Shown piece after piece: positions 48,475-61,252 of a stretch of DNA of 64,000 nucleotides. Each line of letters starts with the position of its first letter. Positions within the stretch are counted from its first letter, which is position 1. This DNA is from Nymphaea colorata (lineage: Eukaryota > Streptophyta > Magnoliopsida > Nymphaeales > Nymphaeaceae), in assembly GCF_008831285.2 (NCBI RefSeq), contig NC_045149.1, forward strand, positions 18,553,035-18,617,034, in the 5' to 3' direction. A program made the translations under genes and the position numbers. The notes under the pieces were generated by a model. It was not told the origin of the DNA and ran no database searches. It was given only the letters and a program-made list of their open reading frames with translations.

Positions 48475-51400
48475 TTATAACCAGTCATGAAACTTTGGGT
48501 TTCCACCATTGCCCTTAATAGAACTGCTCTTCAAAGGGACATCATCAAACGGTTGGCACCCCAAACCCAGAACAATCTCCTTGTGTACAGGACTTGTTTC
48601 TTTGGCACTCTTTGGAACCGATGGAGAATTCTGATCCTCAGCAAGAGTACCAGAACCTACTATGGAACGCAAGAAGTAGGACTTTGATGGTATACCCTTA
48701 CCTTTGGTTGATCTGCAAGAAGGACTAAAATTCAGTCTTTTTGAAGGATCCTCAACATTCCCAGTAGGTTTCTGACAACTTTCACATTCCATAGTTGAGG
48801 GATCAAGAAAGAGGTTGGGAAATTTTTTATCAACATTTCGAGTTCTCACCAATTCTCTAGCTATTCTCTCTTCCCCACTGTTATCTTGGAAGAAATTGAT
48901 GGCCTTGTCTCCCGTGTTCACAGTAGCTTTTTCAACTTTCAGATTCTCAGTCAGTGACTCTGATGGAAGCCTCATCACATTCAACTCAGCAGGACCATCA
49001 GGATGTTTTATTGTGGGACATTCTGGGTCAAGAACTTTTGCTGTTTCAGCCTCTGGATCAAAAGAAGAGGAATCTAATGAAGCAGCTAAATCAACTTCAG
49101 GGCAAGAGATAGAATATTCATGCTGAGAAGCATTTTCTGGTATACTGGAAACCTCGTCCACATTCAAGTTGACAATCTGACGATCTTCATTTTCTAACCT
49201 TTTTGAATGAAATACTTCCATGACATGACCATTTTGATTTGCATTCAATCCACTGCTGGACAGCCTCAAAACACAGTCTACTAGGAAGTTCCCTGAACTT
49301 TTCTCAACATAGAGTTCCTCACTAGTTTTATTTTCACCTAGAGATAATTCCAGCCCTTCTTTCTGTGGGGTTCTAAGATCAATATTGGAAAGATTCACTG
49401 AAGCAAGATGATCTTCTATCACCTTAGCAATCTCATGGTTTTGTTCCTCTGATGTACACAACAATGGAACATACATTGAACCTGAAGTGCCATCGGAAGA
49501 TCCTTCCTGCAGTACAGGAGATGTTATTTTAAAGTCATTGACTATGTGAGCATCTGCAGATTTTGAGATAGTCAGGTCGACTCTGTTTCCACAATGTTCA
49601 TGTTTGCCAACCAACTCACCGCAGTTGCAGCTCTCTAAAATCCTGGGTTTGTCTATTGCAAGATAGATCTCAGCAGTAGATTTTGCCACTTCAATGCTAT
49701 TTTCCAAATTCCCATATCCCTCCAGATCAGGCTTTGAACTTCCACTTTCCTGACCCAATGTGCCATCTGAACAATCCTTTGCTTTGGAGGACAGGATATC
49801 ACCATCTGTGACCCCACATGGAATGTCATTAGCAATTTTCTCTGCAGGCACAGAATGATAGGAATCACCATCATCAGTAGAAACACTTGTAACTGTTGTC
49901 ACCATATCAACAGCATGATTCCCTTCAGTGTCTTCCACTGCTTTGTTCTGCATACTGCAGGTCTCAAGTCTATCAATGACATCTGAAATGATATTGGTGG
50001 CTACGGGAGTAGCACGTGTTGGAGGAACATCTCTTGAAAAATCAGCTGCAACACTTGCAACTGTGAGCAAAGAGATATCTGCAGGTGTTTCTCTTAGCAA
50101 TGGATTCTCATGAACAGATTCCATCTCCATGTCATTTTTAGCATTCTGAATAGTAGCAACTTGCTGACCGGCTTCAAGCACAGGAAATGCCTTGAACGGA
50201 GGCACTTCAGATCTTTCTGTTGACACCTTGCACCTTTCCCCTGTTCATTAAACGAGAAAAAAGAAAATAGTACCACTTTCAAGATCCAAGAATAGTTGTT
50301 ATTGTTACAATGCAAAAGAAAGGACAACTTCACCTGCTTGCCCTTCAAATGGTTGCAGACAATTCAAGCGCTTTTCTAGTAATGTTGTTCCAGGAAACAC
50401 CATCAAGTTGATCCTATTGTATAGCTCCTTAGAAGAATCATCTATGTGTTTGAATCCAAATGCAGACGTCCAAGTGTCAATTAATTCAGGAATAGCTGAT
50501 ATTACCAGCCTTTCCACTTTGACAGACATTAACATCTGTTACATAGTACCAGCCAATATGAGACAAAGCAAAAAAGGAAAAGAAAAACAATGAGCAGAAG
50601 AAAGAACTGCAAATCAATTTCTGTACAATAATCTTCCTTCCCATTTCCCCTTTTGAACTTGGTTTGTGAGAACATGTCACCAGAATGACTGCAAAATGAG
50701 GCCAAGAATGGTCCTCTTCACAGCAATCCACAAATATGGGATTGACAAATCAAGATTAAATCAATAACCACTGTTGAAATTAACATATCTGACAAAAGCA
50801 TCTTCGCATGGAAGCTTATTGCGAATAAGGAGTGATCAAGACCACGAAGCCTCTGGATGTGATTTCCATTACGCTGAGTCTCTTGACAATGCAGTCGAGG
50901 AGCCAAGAGAACACAAATTCTAGTACATATGAAACAAAACTTCCACCTTTCATGCCTTCGAGCAGAAAATTTTCAAGCTCTTAATATCCAGATTCAAAAC
51001 AGAAAATGAAAACCAGAAAAAGTGAAAACCTGTAAGAACAAACAAAGCCCACCTATCATTTCCTAGCGCAGTACTACTCAAATCAAATGGTGTTCCGTTG
51101 AGGTTCACCATTAAACCAATGAAACATTACTTCTTGTCCATAATCTCATTAACATGGTCCACTGATTTTCCCAGTTCATCCAAAAATAACTTTCTAGTAT
51201 TCATTGGCAGAGTATGCTACTTTTGCCCTTTAGCAAACCTAAAAGTCTGTATGTCTAGAGTTATAACTCGTAATGCAGCTATATCACCATTTCCCAACTA
51301 ATTTTCCCAATTTCTGGCACTCATTCAACAAATCGTCCGATTACAACTCTTCACTACCTGAGTACCCATTGTGCAAATAGAGGAAGAATATGACATATGG

Positions 51401-54400
51401 AGTCTAGGTTAGTCCTATTAATGTCAAAACTACTGGACCAAGTTGTGACCATGGTAGGCAGCTCAACTTTTCAAACCATAAATTTCAAAATACGGCAGGT
51501 CAAGTACGATGGAACAGAAGGAAAGCATCAATTCAAGAAGCTACATATTTCATCAGCAGCAGCATTTGAAACAATTTTGTACTTTCTGAGATTAAAAAAA
51601 AAAAGATGCATTCATTGTTAGAGGCCTAAGGCCTAATGGAAGCACTTACCTCTTCAATGGCCTTAATAAGCCGGCGACACATGCCCTGACGACGATATCC
51701 ACTACAAGTTGCAACAAGGGGCAACTCTGCCACTACAACTCCATGCACCCTGCACAACCCCAGCTGTGAGAATGTGTTATACAACCTTATCAGAAGAGCA
51801 AAAGCATAACAAACACATTAAATCTCATTTCTAAAGAGGCCAGAACACAAATACTAAGACATGAATTTGATTTTGTGCAACGAATTCCAGTAGGATACAA
51901 GTAACACTTAATGCCTACAAAGGACTCTACAAAACGAATTTTTGCAGTTATTAGGGCACAAGCACCTTGATCTTGGCTTAACTGCACAAATAAAACACGT
52001 ACAGCACAGAAAGATATACATTCTCCCTTAGGATCATCACATTGTGACCACTCTATCCAGGCTCATCCGTGACTAAAGCATGCACATATGAAATGGTCAA
52101 AGTCAGCCCCTATAACTTGAAACTGTACCTCGATTAGCTTAAACCTGGCCAAATAAAACATATACAGCAGCAAAAGATATATATTCTCCTCAATTGAGGA
52201 TCGTGACATTCTGACAACTCATTCAAGGCTTCTCCCAGACTAAAGCATGGAAACACTAAGATTATCAAAATCAGCACCTTTCACTTAAACCTGCACCTCC
52301 TTTGGATAAACCTAGGGAAATAAAACATGTACAGCACCTAAGGACATACATTCTCCTCAGTCAGAATCATAACATTCATGCCACTCTTTCCAGGCATGTC
52401 TCTGACTAAACCATGGATACAATGAAATGGTCAATATCAGCTACTTTGACATAAACGTGTACCTCTTGTGAAGCCTAAAGACCTCATAAAAGAAACATGC
52501 GAAAGTAAACCATTTTATATCAAAGTATCAACCATTTGGAACTCCAGATTTGAGCCATAGAACCATGAACCAACAGCACACATTAACAATAAGATCGACT
52601 TAGTCTACGACTGTATACTTCCAATCAAACTATTTCTTCAAACCTCTAGGAAGTACTTTCAAACTTGAAACTTAATGAAAACGTTTTTAGTTCCTAGTTC
52701 TTACCAACTCCGCTACATTTTCTTTGTTTAGTTCCATCCACTGTTATAGTATGTTCATTTGCCAGGTGAAATAGAAACTAAGTCGATGAAAATCACAAAC
52801 AAACACTGTGACATTAGCAGCACTGAAGGATGACGCACAAAAATTTCACATTCCATTGTGGCATTCTCGAATTACATATATCCAGGCATATATGTCAACT
52901 ACATGTAGTTATTTAACAGCAGAAATGCACATGTACAACGATGGATCAACTACAAAACTCAAAGTACTGATGAACTCCAGTACAATGAACTAGAAGTGCA
53001 ATCAAGGTTACCACAGCTACCAGGCATGTAGATATAGAGAAATCTGTCAAACCCTGTTTCACATGGATGCTAGATCTTCACTCTGATTATCATGGGTCCT
53101 TATATACAACTTACCATAACAGCACAAAAGCTATCAAATCATTTTATTCACTCAGCATAGCCATGTGACATGGTCCAATGGTCATAATGGAGCATGTCAC
53201 CATCAATCCAAGACAATAATTCTTCAACTCAAAACTGAAAACCACATTTAGATGGGAATATCCTGGTGACATGAATGAACTAGTAAACCAGTACCTCATG
53301 GATGCTACAGAGATGAGCTCATCGCCTCTCTCCAGGATCACAGTATAAAACCCTTGATAATTTAGCCGTGCAAAATTAGATCTGTGAACATCAAAAGCTA
53401 CATGAATGTCATAATTTAAGAGTTGTACTGACAAATCACAAAAAAAAAATGTCAGACTCTGGTAAACTGCTGTAGGTAATACTGAAGAGTAGCCAGCTAA
53501 CCCGTCCTCAATTAATTAACAAAGAATAGCTTATATCTCTAACTAACATGCTACATTTGTGATTATCTTGTAGACTATTTCAACATGTTTGACAAGAAAT
53601 GATATTAAAAAATGTTGTGACCCAAAGAGCTGTATTATTGACTGTATGCCCATTAAAGGTTAATACTTAACTTCATACCAATCTTTTATTCTCAACTTAT
53701 TTGTTTAATAATCCACAAAATGAATGATGACCAAATCTCCCCTGCATGAGATATTGCTTTTCACAAGTGAAAAGCAAAATTCATTGGCCAGTTCTTCACC
53801 TTATGGTAAGGTTGTGGACTTAGCACCTTGTCCAGCAAAGCACCAACTCATATGAAATTTACAGTAACAATATACATTGAGCATGTCATCCAAAGAGAAC
53901 CAACAAAAAAAATTACAAGCCTTAGCATGAACAACTCACAACCCCCCATTTTGACAAACAGTTGCTATCTTTTCACCAAATAAGACAAAGATGCAAATGT
54001 GCACAAAAAATGGCAAAATAGCCTGAAAATGACATGTTATCCACCATATGAAAGAGTTAAAATAAGAGACAAAGCACTAGCATAAAATATGAAATGCAAA
54101 ATACAGAAGAAAACAAAAGATCTGACCAAATATTCTCACAGAAAGCCTATCATGGTCAGGATGGCACACTACTTAACAATAAAAAAAGTTGAAAAATACG
54201 AAAAATGGGTTTGTGTAGCTAATAGGTACAGTATACTGTTGCACAGCCAGAAAATTCTAGTTCTATTGGTCACAGCTATGTAAACCACTGCACACGTAAC
54301 GGTGTTTGTCACTTCTAAGAAAAACAGCACGCTCTCAATACGTTTCTTTTGGGACAAAGGGGCTGGTCTAAGATGAGGGGCTTTAGGAAGATGGGTTTCA

Positions 54401-57400
54401 TTTCTACATGGAATATCGAAGGTGAGATTTATTTGCTAGATTCTTAAGATTGTATAATTCACAAACAAGAAACAAGCCAAACAGGAAAGAAATGGAAAAG
54501 AAAAAGAAAGCTACACAACAAGGTACAAGTCTAGAAAAATTATCATATGACAAAACATGGACAAAATAAATCAAGGTGAAGGCCTCACCCCCAACTATAT
54601 AGGACATGTGGAATCATATCAATGCCAGTTCTTGGGTCTATCATAGGCATAAAGCACTCTTCCATAATAGTAAGTGCAACAGCTAGTTTAGTATTGCACT
54701 CTGCCATTAATGCAAGTTTTTGTACTGAACGAACTTTTGGATCGCTGTCAATGCATTTCAGAAGCGTCCAAGAAAAACCTCCTTCAATATGGTGCACAAC
54801 TCCAATATGAGAACGTAATTCTGAATAAACCTGCAAGTAAATTGTTAGATGATTTTATTATGCACTTACTGTCTTGCATACACATAATCAAGTGCAAGGC
54901 AAACATACACAGAAGAGAGAGAAATAGATGGTTGCTAATGCAAATGCATGGGGTACTAAAGATCTCTACGTATATTGTAATTATAATTGAAAGTCAAAAA
55001 TGTTCTTTTTCTTAATTTCTCAGCAAGGAAATAATAAGCATATTTACATTTCTTCTGCTTTTCTAGAAAAAAACTCAGCAAGATCTCCATTCATAAGTAT
55101 ATTCGGTTACTAGTAAAAATTATTAGTATCTATATTTTTATTGAACTGTTAATACAAATGACCAGACTATGGTCAGAAGTTAAGATAGATGTCAGTTAAA
55201 AAAAAAACTTGTTCCATGTCAAAGAAAATGAAGAAAATAAACACAGAAGTGCCCCTATATTTGGAAATAATAAGAAATCAGGAAGTCAACATGCAAAAAC
55301 CCAATTGGTGAATAATTTATTATTCAAATTGCCTTGCCCAAAACAAAAATGAAATGGTGAAAGTAGGCACCTGTGTCAGTCATCAAATTTCTTATCTTCA
55401 ACTAAGAAATAATACCATAATAGGTTTTTCCTTATCATGCTACAATTGCAAGAAAATTATTCAAATAATATGAGAACAGACTTTTGAAGGGTTAAGTACC
55501 TTCTGACAGTTCTCTCCACAAAACCATGTTTCTGTGATTGATGCATCACCCTCACACCGAACTCTATCAGCCAAACAGGGCTTATGATCTGTCCATCAAA
55601 TAACACATAAGTGATGGCATATACAGCTTAATTTCATGTTACTGGAGATTGAGGAAAGCAGAAATTACATTTGCGTTCACACTGTGAACACTCCAACACA
55701 TCCTGCTGAGCAACTTCACCACAGAACTCGCAGATACAGTATGGGCAATACCACTTGTCCTCAGGAAGCAACTGAATATGTTTACCAAAAGAAAAAAGTC
55801 AATGCTCTAAGGATCATAGATCCGCTTCTATTGTAACTTCTAAAGCAAAAACTATCAGATATTTCTTTTATCAGTAGAAGAAACTCATTGTTCTTACAAT
55901 TTTTGTGATAAAAAGCATATATAGAGGTGACTAGAAAATCATAAGGTCAAGCATAAATGTGGTTAGTAAATTTTTGTTAGGAAAGGAAAAAGTTAACAGT
56001 GGAGGGGAGGAAGAGCCTAATGCCAAGAATACTCAGACAGCAGCCGCAATGACTGGGATGCACAAATTCCAAAGGTTTTCCTCTTCTACTAAACATTTTT
56101 AGGAATTTAGCATCATTTGCATCAACCAAATAAGTTGAGAGGTATTTAAAAAGATAACTTCTAGAAGAACAAAATCTCCATAATCCAATAGAACAATAAC
56201 CACAGTATCTGCAACAATAACAAGTCTACATACATATATATTTGGTATGTATGGTCAAGTGCACTTTTTTAGCGATTGTATTCCAGCACTGACCATGAGA
56301 ATGTGGTCTACACAGTGAACATGCTGACATGCAGAAAAACAAGACTCAAGTCATGTCCCATTAGTCTGATGACTCTGATCTTGTAAAGCACATAATTATG
56401 GTCAGATTTTCAAATAAGAAAAACAGAAGCACATTTACTCTCTCTCTTCTCCCTCTCTCTCACTTTCCCTCAACTACTGAAAGGTAGAATGTAGGGTTAG
56501 CAAACAAATTGGATCCAGCACTGTGAAATGCATTAGATGTCAGATCAAAATCTGTTCTGGTACCTTAGAATTTGTCAAAATCCACAAACCAGACCCAGAC
56601 CACTTGCAGCCCTCGTCTGTGAGTTAAGTATGTCATAACATTTAGACATGTGAGCGCATGCATATAGAGATTAAAACAGAAAAAATGATAACCTGATTGT
56701 TTAGGCAAGCATGATGAAAAGTAGATGGGCAGCTGTCACAACATATTAGCACACCTCCATCCCCACAAATTCCACAGGTATCATCATTAAGGTCCACCTC
56801 ATTAATTTCTGCCGCACGTATGCTGCCTTTTCTAGTCTTGTACTCAGCTGACCAAGCCCGAAGCTGACATAGAGTGAAGGATTCACCACTCTCCACAAAA
56901 AGATTTAATGATAAACGGCCAGCTTTGCAACCAGCATGGATCTTAAAAGCTAACAGGGAAAACAAATTATTACAACATTTGCATAACAGGCCATCCCTTG
57001 TAACCCATCCATCTTTAACCAGTGCCCCACTTTTTGGGCTTCGGTAATGAACTAGCTCATTTTCAAATAAAGCACCAGAATCAATCATCCAAGATAGGAT
57101 TGTCCTTTTGTGCAATGTAGACTGCTCTCCCTCTAATGGATGCTGTGCAGCTTGGACGAGATTCCGTGGAAGCAACTTGCAGCCACCTTTTTGACTCTTC
57201 AGCTTCCTTTTTGTTCGTGATGTTGCCTTCCTTCCTCTGAGAGGAGACTGTTTCGTACAAGTGAAATCCTTATTTTTTATTATAGCTGCAATCAAGAGAT
57301 CGTCATCATTTATTCGACATCCTTTTTTACTTGAAACAGCACCATCTTTTATTTTCTTTCGTCCACTTTCATTGTAAGCCTTAGATGTATATAAATTCAC

Positions 57401-60400
57401 AACTTTCCAGCTATCTTCATGATCAACAAACAGATCACCAGTGGAAGCCCTGGCTGGGCTATTCCTTTCATCATCTGCAACAAGTTTTTGTTTCTTTAGG
57501 GCATGAATTTCATCATGAGATTTGTTATTCGTTTTATTGGTAACTTGTTGCACAAATGTACCAGCAAGAGAAGATTTTCTATCTGCTTTACATTGTTTTG
57601 TAGCTGGAGATTCGGAGGCCCTTTTAAGCCTTTCACTTTGACGGCCTGGGCTTATGAACCGTCTTCTACTTTCACAAGCTGGTGAAGCATCTACTTCCAA
57701 GTCACTGTCACATAACTTGTTGGCTTCAATTATCAATGGCTCCTTGTACTTCCCAGTCAACATTTTCTTAGGACTAGGTCCCTCAAAATTGGGACCTTCT
57801 GAGACATCGCATCTTAGCTTCCCATGATTTTTAGAGTAAAAAATTTCCTTGGAAATCAAAGTTAAATCTTGGTTATCATCCGAAATTTCAGCCAGGCATG
57901 CACCATCATCAGTACCAGCAGAAGTACCCTTCCTGCGAGAACTCCTACGGCAACCAACATGCTGGACACTCTTATGCTGTTTAGCCTGCTTTTGAGCAGG
58001 TGATGGCTTTTCATTCACCCAAAGGTGTTCAGGTAATTCATTTTTGTGATTCGAGCCCCTCTCAAAGATGGCCAACTGTGCTTCTTTTTGCTTATTGGCT
58101 ACTTTAATATTCCTTAGAACACCCATCTGACTGCCTTCAACACCAGAATCAACAACAAAAAAATCTGAGGCTTTACATCTTTGTGAAGTACAGGTTGCGC
58201 CTACATCATGAGGAACAATGTCAAAAGAAATACTGGGTGACGCATACGATGAAGCTTCAAGTGGTTGCATGCCAGCATTTTGGATAGAATTCCTGTTCAA
58301 AGCACGCCTGCATAATGTACCATGCAAGCCTTCACTTCCATCAATGTGCAGAGATTCAGTCAACTGGCTGTGAGAACCGTCCGATTCTAGCTGCGGTACT
58401 AGGCTCAAATCCAACCTTCCAGGTTCATCATCAGGGGCAAGGAGTTCCAACCTCCTTTTAGTGGCCAAACGTTTTGATGATCGGCAGCAATGAGAGTTAT
58501 TAGTTGATCTCCTCAAAGCTTTTGTACCCTCTCTGCCTTTCAGTGGTTCAAGCCTCTTGATAAACAGCATAGTCACAAAGGGGTCAAATAGAATCCATCT
58601 CTTTAGTGATGCAACATGATGACCCCAATGTTGTACCTCTCCTTCAACTAGAGCTAATGCATCAGTTAAGTCGGCCCAAAATTCAGTTGTTCCATCCCAC
58701 TTTCTTTCAGCTGAGTCAAATACAGGCTTGTTCTTGCCGCAAAATAGCATTTTAGCAGATGCCTTCCATGCTTTGATGGCTGATGTATAACGAATCCTTT
58801 TATTCCCAGGTGACACATAGACAGAATCAACAGCATTTTTTGTAAGCCTGTGACGCAATTGCACCTCGAATCCTGCAGATACAAGAAAAGCTTTTACATA
58901 TTGGAAGAGCTTAACACGGAGTTCAGCAGTGAAGGTTTTCTTCCATGATGGTTTAACCTCCTCGGACATTAAAAGCAGTGCTTCCTGTGTTCTCTTATCA
59001 GTCTCTTCTGTATAGATGCTTAAAGGTTGGATGTCGTCACCAAATATAACAACTGCATTGTTCTCATCAATCTTAGGAGCAGAGCTCTCCTGTGAAACAG
59101 GAGACATGATCATGACTTTTGCATCAATGGTCTCTTTAGCCAAACCATCACTTGGGCTTGGTGTGTGCAAGCACGATGCTTCAGAAGCTGCTGACATTTT
59201 CTGATGTGATTGAAAACAATCTGAGCATTCTTCCTCAACTTCCCTAGAGTCTGATGCTGCTTGTTTCTTGGAGGCACCATCATGAGAAAACATATCATCA
59301 ACCATAGATTCAGCCACTAATCCTCTAATATATTGAGTCACCACCCTATTGTCTATTGATTCAGTAGCATTATCAACCACTGTGAGGAACACTGAATGCA
59401 CAGAAACATCCCCATTCTTTTCTTCCGCCTTTGAACTCAACATCCCAGACCTGGTTGCATTAGATGCATCAACCAAGACAGTCCCATGCACTAAATCATT
59501 GTGAAATTTTAATTTGTGGCTTGAGTTCAAGATCCCTGAACCATTTTCATGTGATGCAGCCACCTCCTCAGAACCAGGAATACCAGTGTGCAATTTTACC
59601 GGCTTGGATTTCACACCTTGACCGCCTAGTGACAGAGAAAAGCAAGGGTGTTCTGTAGAAGAGGCAGATTTTGTGTGTAACTTGCTCCGAAGCCTGAGTT
59701 TCCCCTTCAGACCTTCAATGTCTGTTTTTGCGGCTTCTCTAGCCAAAACATTATTTGGCCTATGTGTATCCCATCCATTAGCTTCAGAAGCAATTAACTT
59801 TTTCTGACCTAATTCTGTGGAGCACCATTGCTCATGTTCTCTACCTAACCCTACTTGTTTCTTGGCAGGATCATCATGAGAGGTCATATTGTCAGCTGAA
59901 AATATGGCGATTGGTCCTAACATGCATTGACCTGCCCCATTGTCATGCCCTGATTTGATAGTGTCACTGACAACCTCAAGGGCTACTGAATGCACAGAAT
60001 CATTTCTAAATTCTAGACAGGGACTCTTATCAGAAGATCCCTCAAATAAACCAGACCCATGCACTGGATCGTTTTCATTCTTGTCATGAAGTTCTAGGCT
60101 CAGTATCTGAGAATCATTCTCATGAGATGCACCAACAGTAGCAGGACCAGGAGCATCACTATGTACTTCTGCACCTTGGGACTCTAAATCCGATGGTGCA
60201 CATGAGCTTTCCAAATGAGAAAAAGGTGTGGAACACAATTTAATTCCACCTCCTAATTTTCCATTCCCAAAATCTGTATCCATAACTTCCCTTGCTAAAG
60301 CACGTTGTGGGATATGTGTCTCCACGTTGGAGGCTTCGCATGCAGTCGACATTCTCTGATATGATTGGCAGGAACTGGTGTGATCTTGCTCATTCCTGAT

Positions 60401-61252
60401 ATCATCTGATGCTATTTCTTTCAAGGCAGAAGCATTGACAGATGATCTAACATCAACTGCAGATTCGTCTACTGGTCCTACCATGTGTTGGATCAATTTC
60501 CTATGACCAATCGATCCCACAACATCATCAACTGCCTTTGAGGCCACAAAAGGCAGGGAACCGTGGACAAGTTCCTCTTCAGATTCTACATTCAACAATT
60601 GACAATTCATTTCAGATAATGCACCAACCAATCCAGAGCCATGTATTGAAGAATTTTCAACCTTCTCATAGTTTTTCAAATGTGACATCCCAGAACCATT
60701 CTCAGAAGGCGCACCAACTATACAAGAACCAGTACTATCAGGAGACACCTTCAACTGCTTCGCCTTCACACATTGAGGCTCCAATCCCACTGGCAAAAAG
60801 GAGTACTCTATCAGAAGCGTGGGTTTATAACCGCTTAACTCAGGCCCAACTCCAGACTTCCCTTTTGGAGGCCCAAAATTTGTACCAGAGGTACAACAAC
60901 CATCTCCATCCACCACTGGGGCGCAAGACTCATCCGTCCTGGCTGATTTCCTGGAATTTGAGACCACAAAACCATCCATATTACCATTTGCATTTCCTGC
61001 ATTGCCTGACATAGGTTGAACACTTGCATGTGAATTGAACCCATCAAAGGGGCAAGCATTTTGAACACTCCTTGCTGTATTTTCGCACAAATCATTGGTC
61101 TGAGAAAACACAGAAGAGAATATATGGTATTCGCGGTTAGACCCGTCAAGACAACAGTCACCATCAATCAAACTTCCAAGCTCTTCTCCAAATAAAGCTT
61201 TCACCGCCTCTGCCTTATTGAACTCCCAAACCCTTGTTCTTTTGGCACCCAT
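48475..61252 (-). CDS. IDM1-like PHD-finger GNAT acetyltransferase, giant form
   Basis: Eight coding exons on the minus strand, 56693-61252, 55669-55771, 55500-55588, 54589-54830, 53295-53381, 51650-51749, 50334-50535 and 48475-50240, join in phase to 2382 aa. Residues 1-150 contain a conserved-looking start; 155-715 hold three degenerate ~180-residue tandem repeats; 760-906 form a conserved block ([36 protein letters not shown]). About 1380-1475 is the SAND/Tify-like segment ([19 protein letters not shown]) typical of this family. The PHD finger starts at Cys1493 ([18 protein letters not shown]) and continues across the intron to WYCPYC; a second Cys-rich PHD-like unit ends near 1584. A GNAT fold spans about 1585-1790, with acetyl-CoA loop [11 protein letters not shown] Ser-rich tail of ~590 aa follows. 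Arabidopsis IDM1 (about 1190 aa) acetylates histone H3 and opposes DNA methylation silencing. Family membership is firm; activity is inferred. Confidence 0.93.
49339..49353 (-). other. EAR-type LxLxL motif in the C-terminal tail
   Basis: Codons for LELSL within the context [10 protein letters not shown], residues 2091-2095 of the PHD/GNAT protein, about 300 residues beyond the GNAT domain. LxLxL motifs of this exact form recruit TOPLESS-type corepressors in other plant proteins. A five-residue motif in a disordered tail can occur by chance. Confidence 0.45.
51988..52483. repeat. Threefold ~165-bp tandem repeat in an intron
   Basis: Three diverged copies in intron 5 (51750-53294) of the PHD/GNAT gene start at 51988, 52151 and 52318. 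Each begins aaataaaaca, then cagca and acattctcc or atattctcc, then a gactaaagcatgg-like or gactaaaccatgg segment and a tcagc segment. Unit spacings are 163 and 167 bp. Divergence between copies shows it is old. No open frame runs through it. Confidence 0.85.
53382..56692 (-). other. Introns 1, 3 and 4 of the PHD/GNAT gene
   Basis: Within this span the longer non-coding stretches are intron 1 (55772-56692), intron 3 (54831-55499) and intron 4 (53382-54588). They are AT-rich with no recognised insert. Intron 1 interrupts the first PHD finger between its HHACLNNQ half and the WYCPYC half. Confidence 0.65.
59108..60790 (-). repeat. Three degenerate tandem repeats within the PHD/GNAT coding exon
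   Basis: Approximate units: residues 155-340 (60233-60790), 354-527 (59672-60193) and 542-715 (59108-59629). Landmarks recur in the same order: ENGSG / HENDSQ / HENGSG; a VHGS or VHGT step; a KKQ or similar step; ACEASN / ASEANG / ASEASC; and LAREVMDTD / LAREAAKTD / LAKETIDAK. The units are diverged, so the duplication is old. I know of no named domain matching the unit. Confidence 0.8.

Noticed and set aside
56642-56692. Extension of the PHD/GNAT reading frame past residue 1520
   Set aside because: This is intron. The donor CAG|GTTATC at 56693/56692 is needed to join the PHD finger to its WYCPYC half at 55771.
60538-61014. 158-codon plus-strand open frame
   Set aside because: It is opposite the PHD/GNAT coding exon and has Pro/Ser/His-rich composition with no known similarity; a shadow frame.
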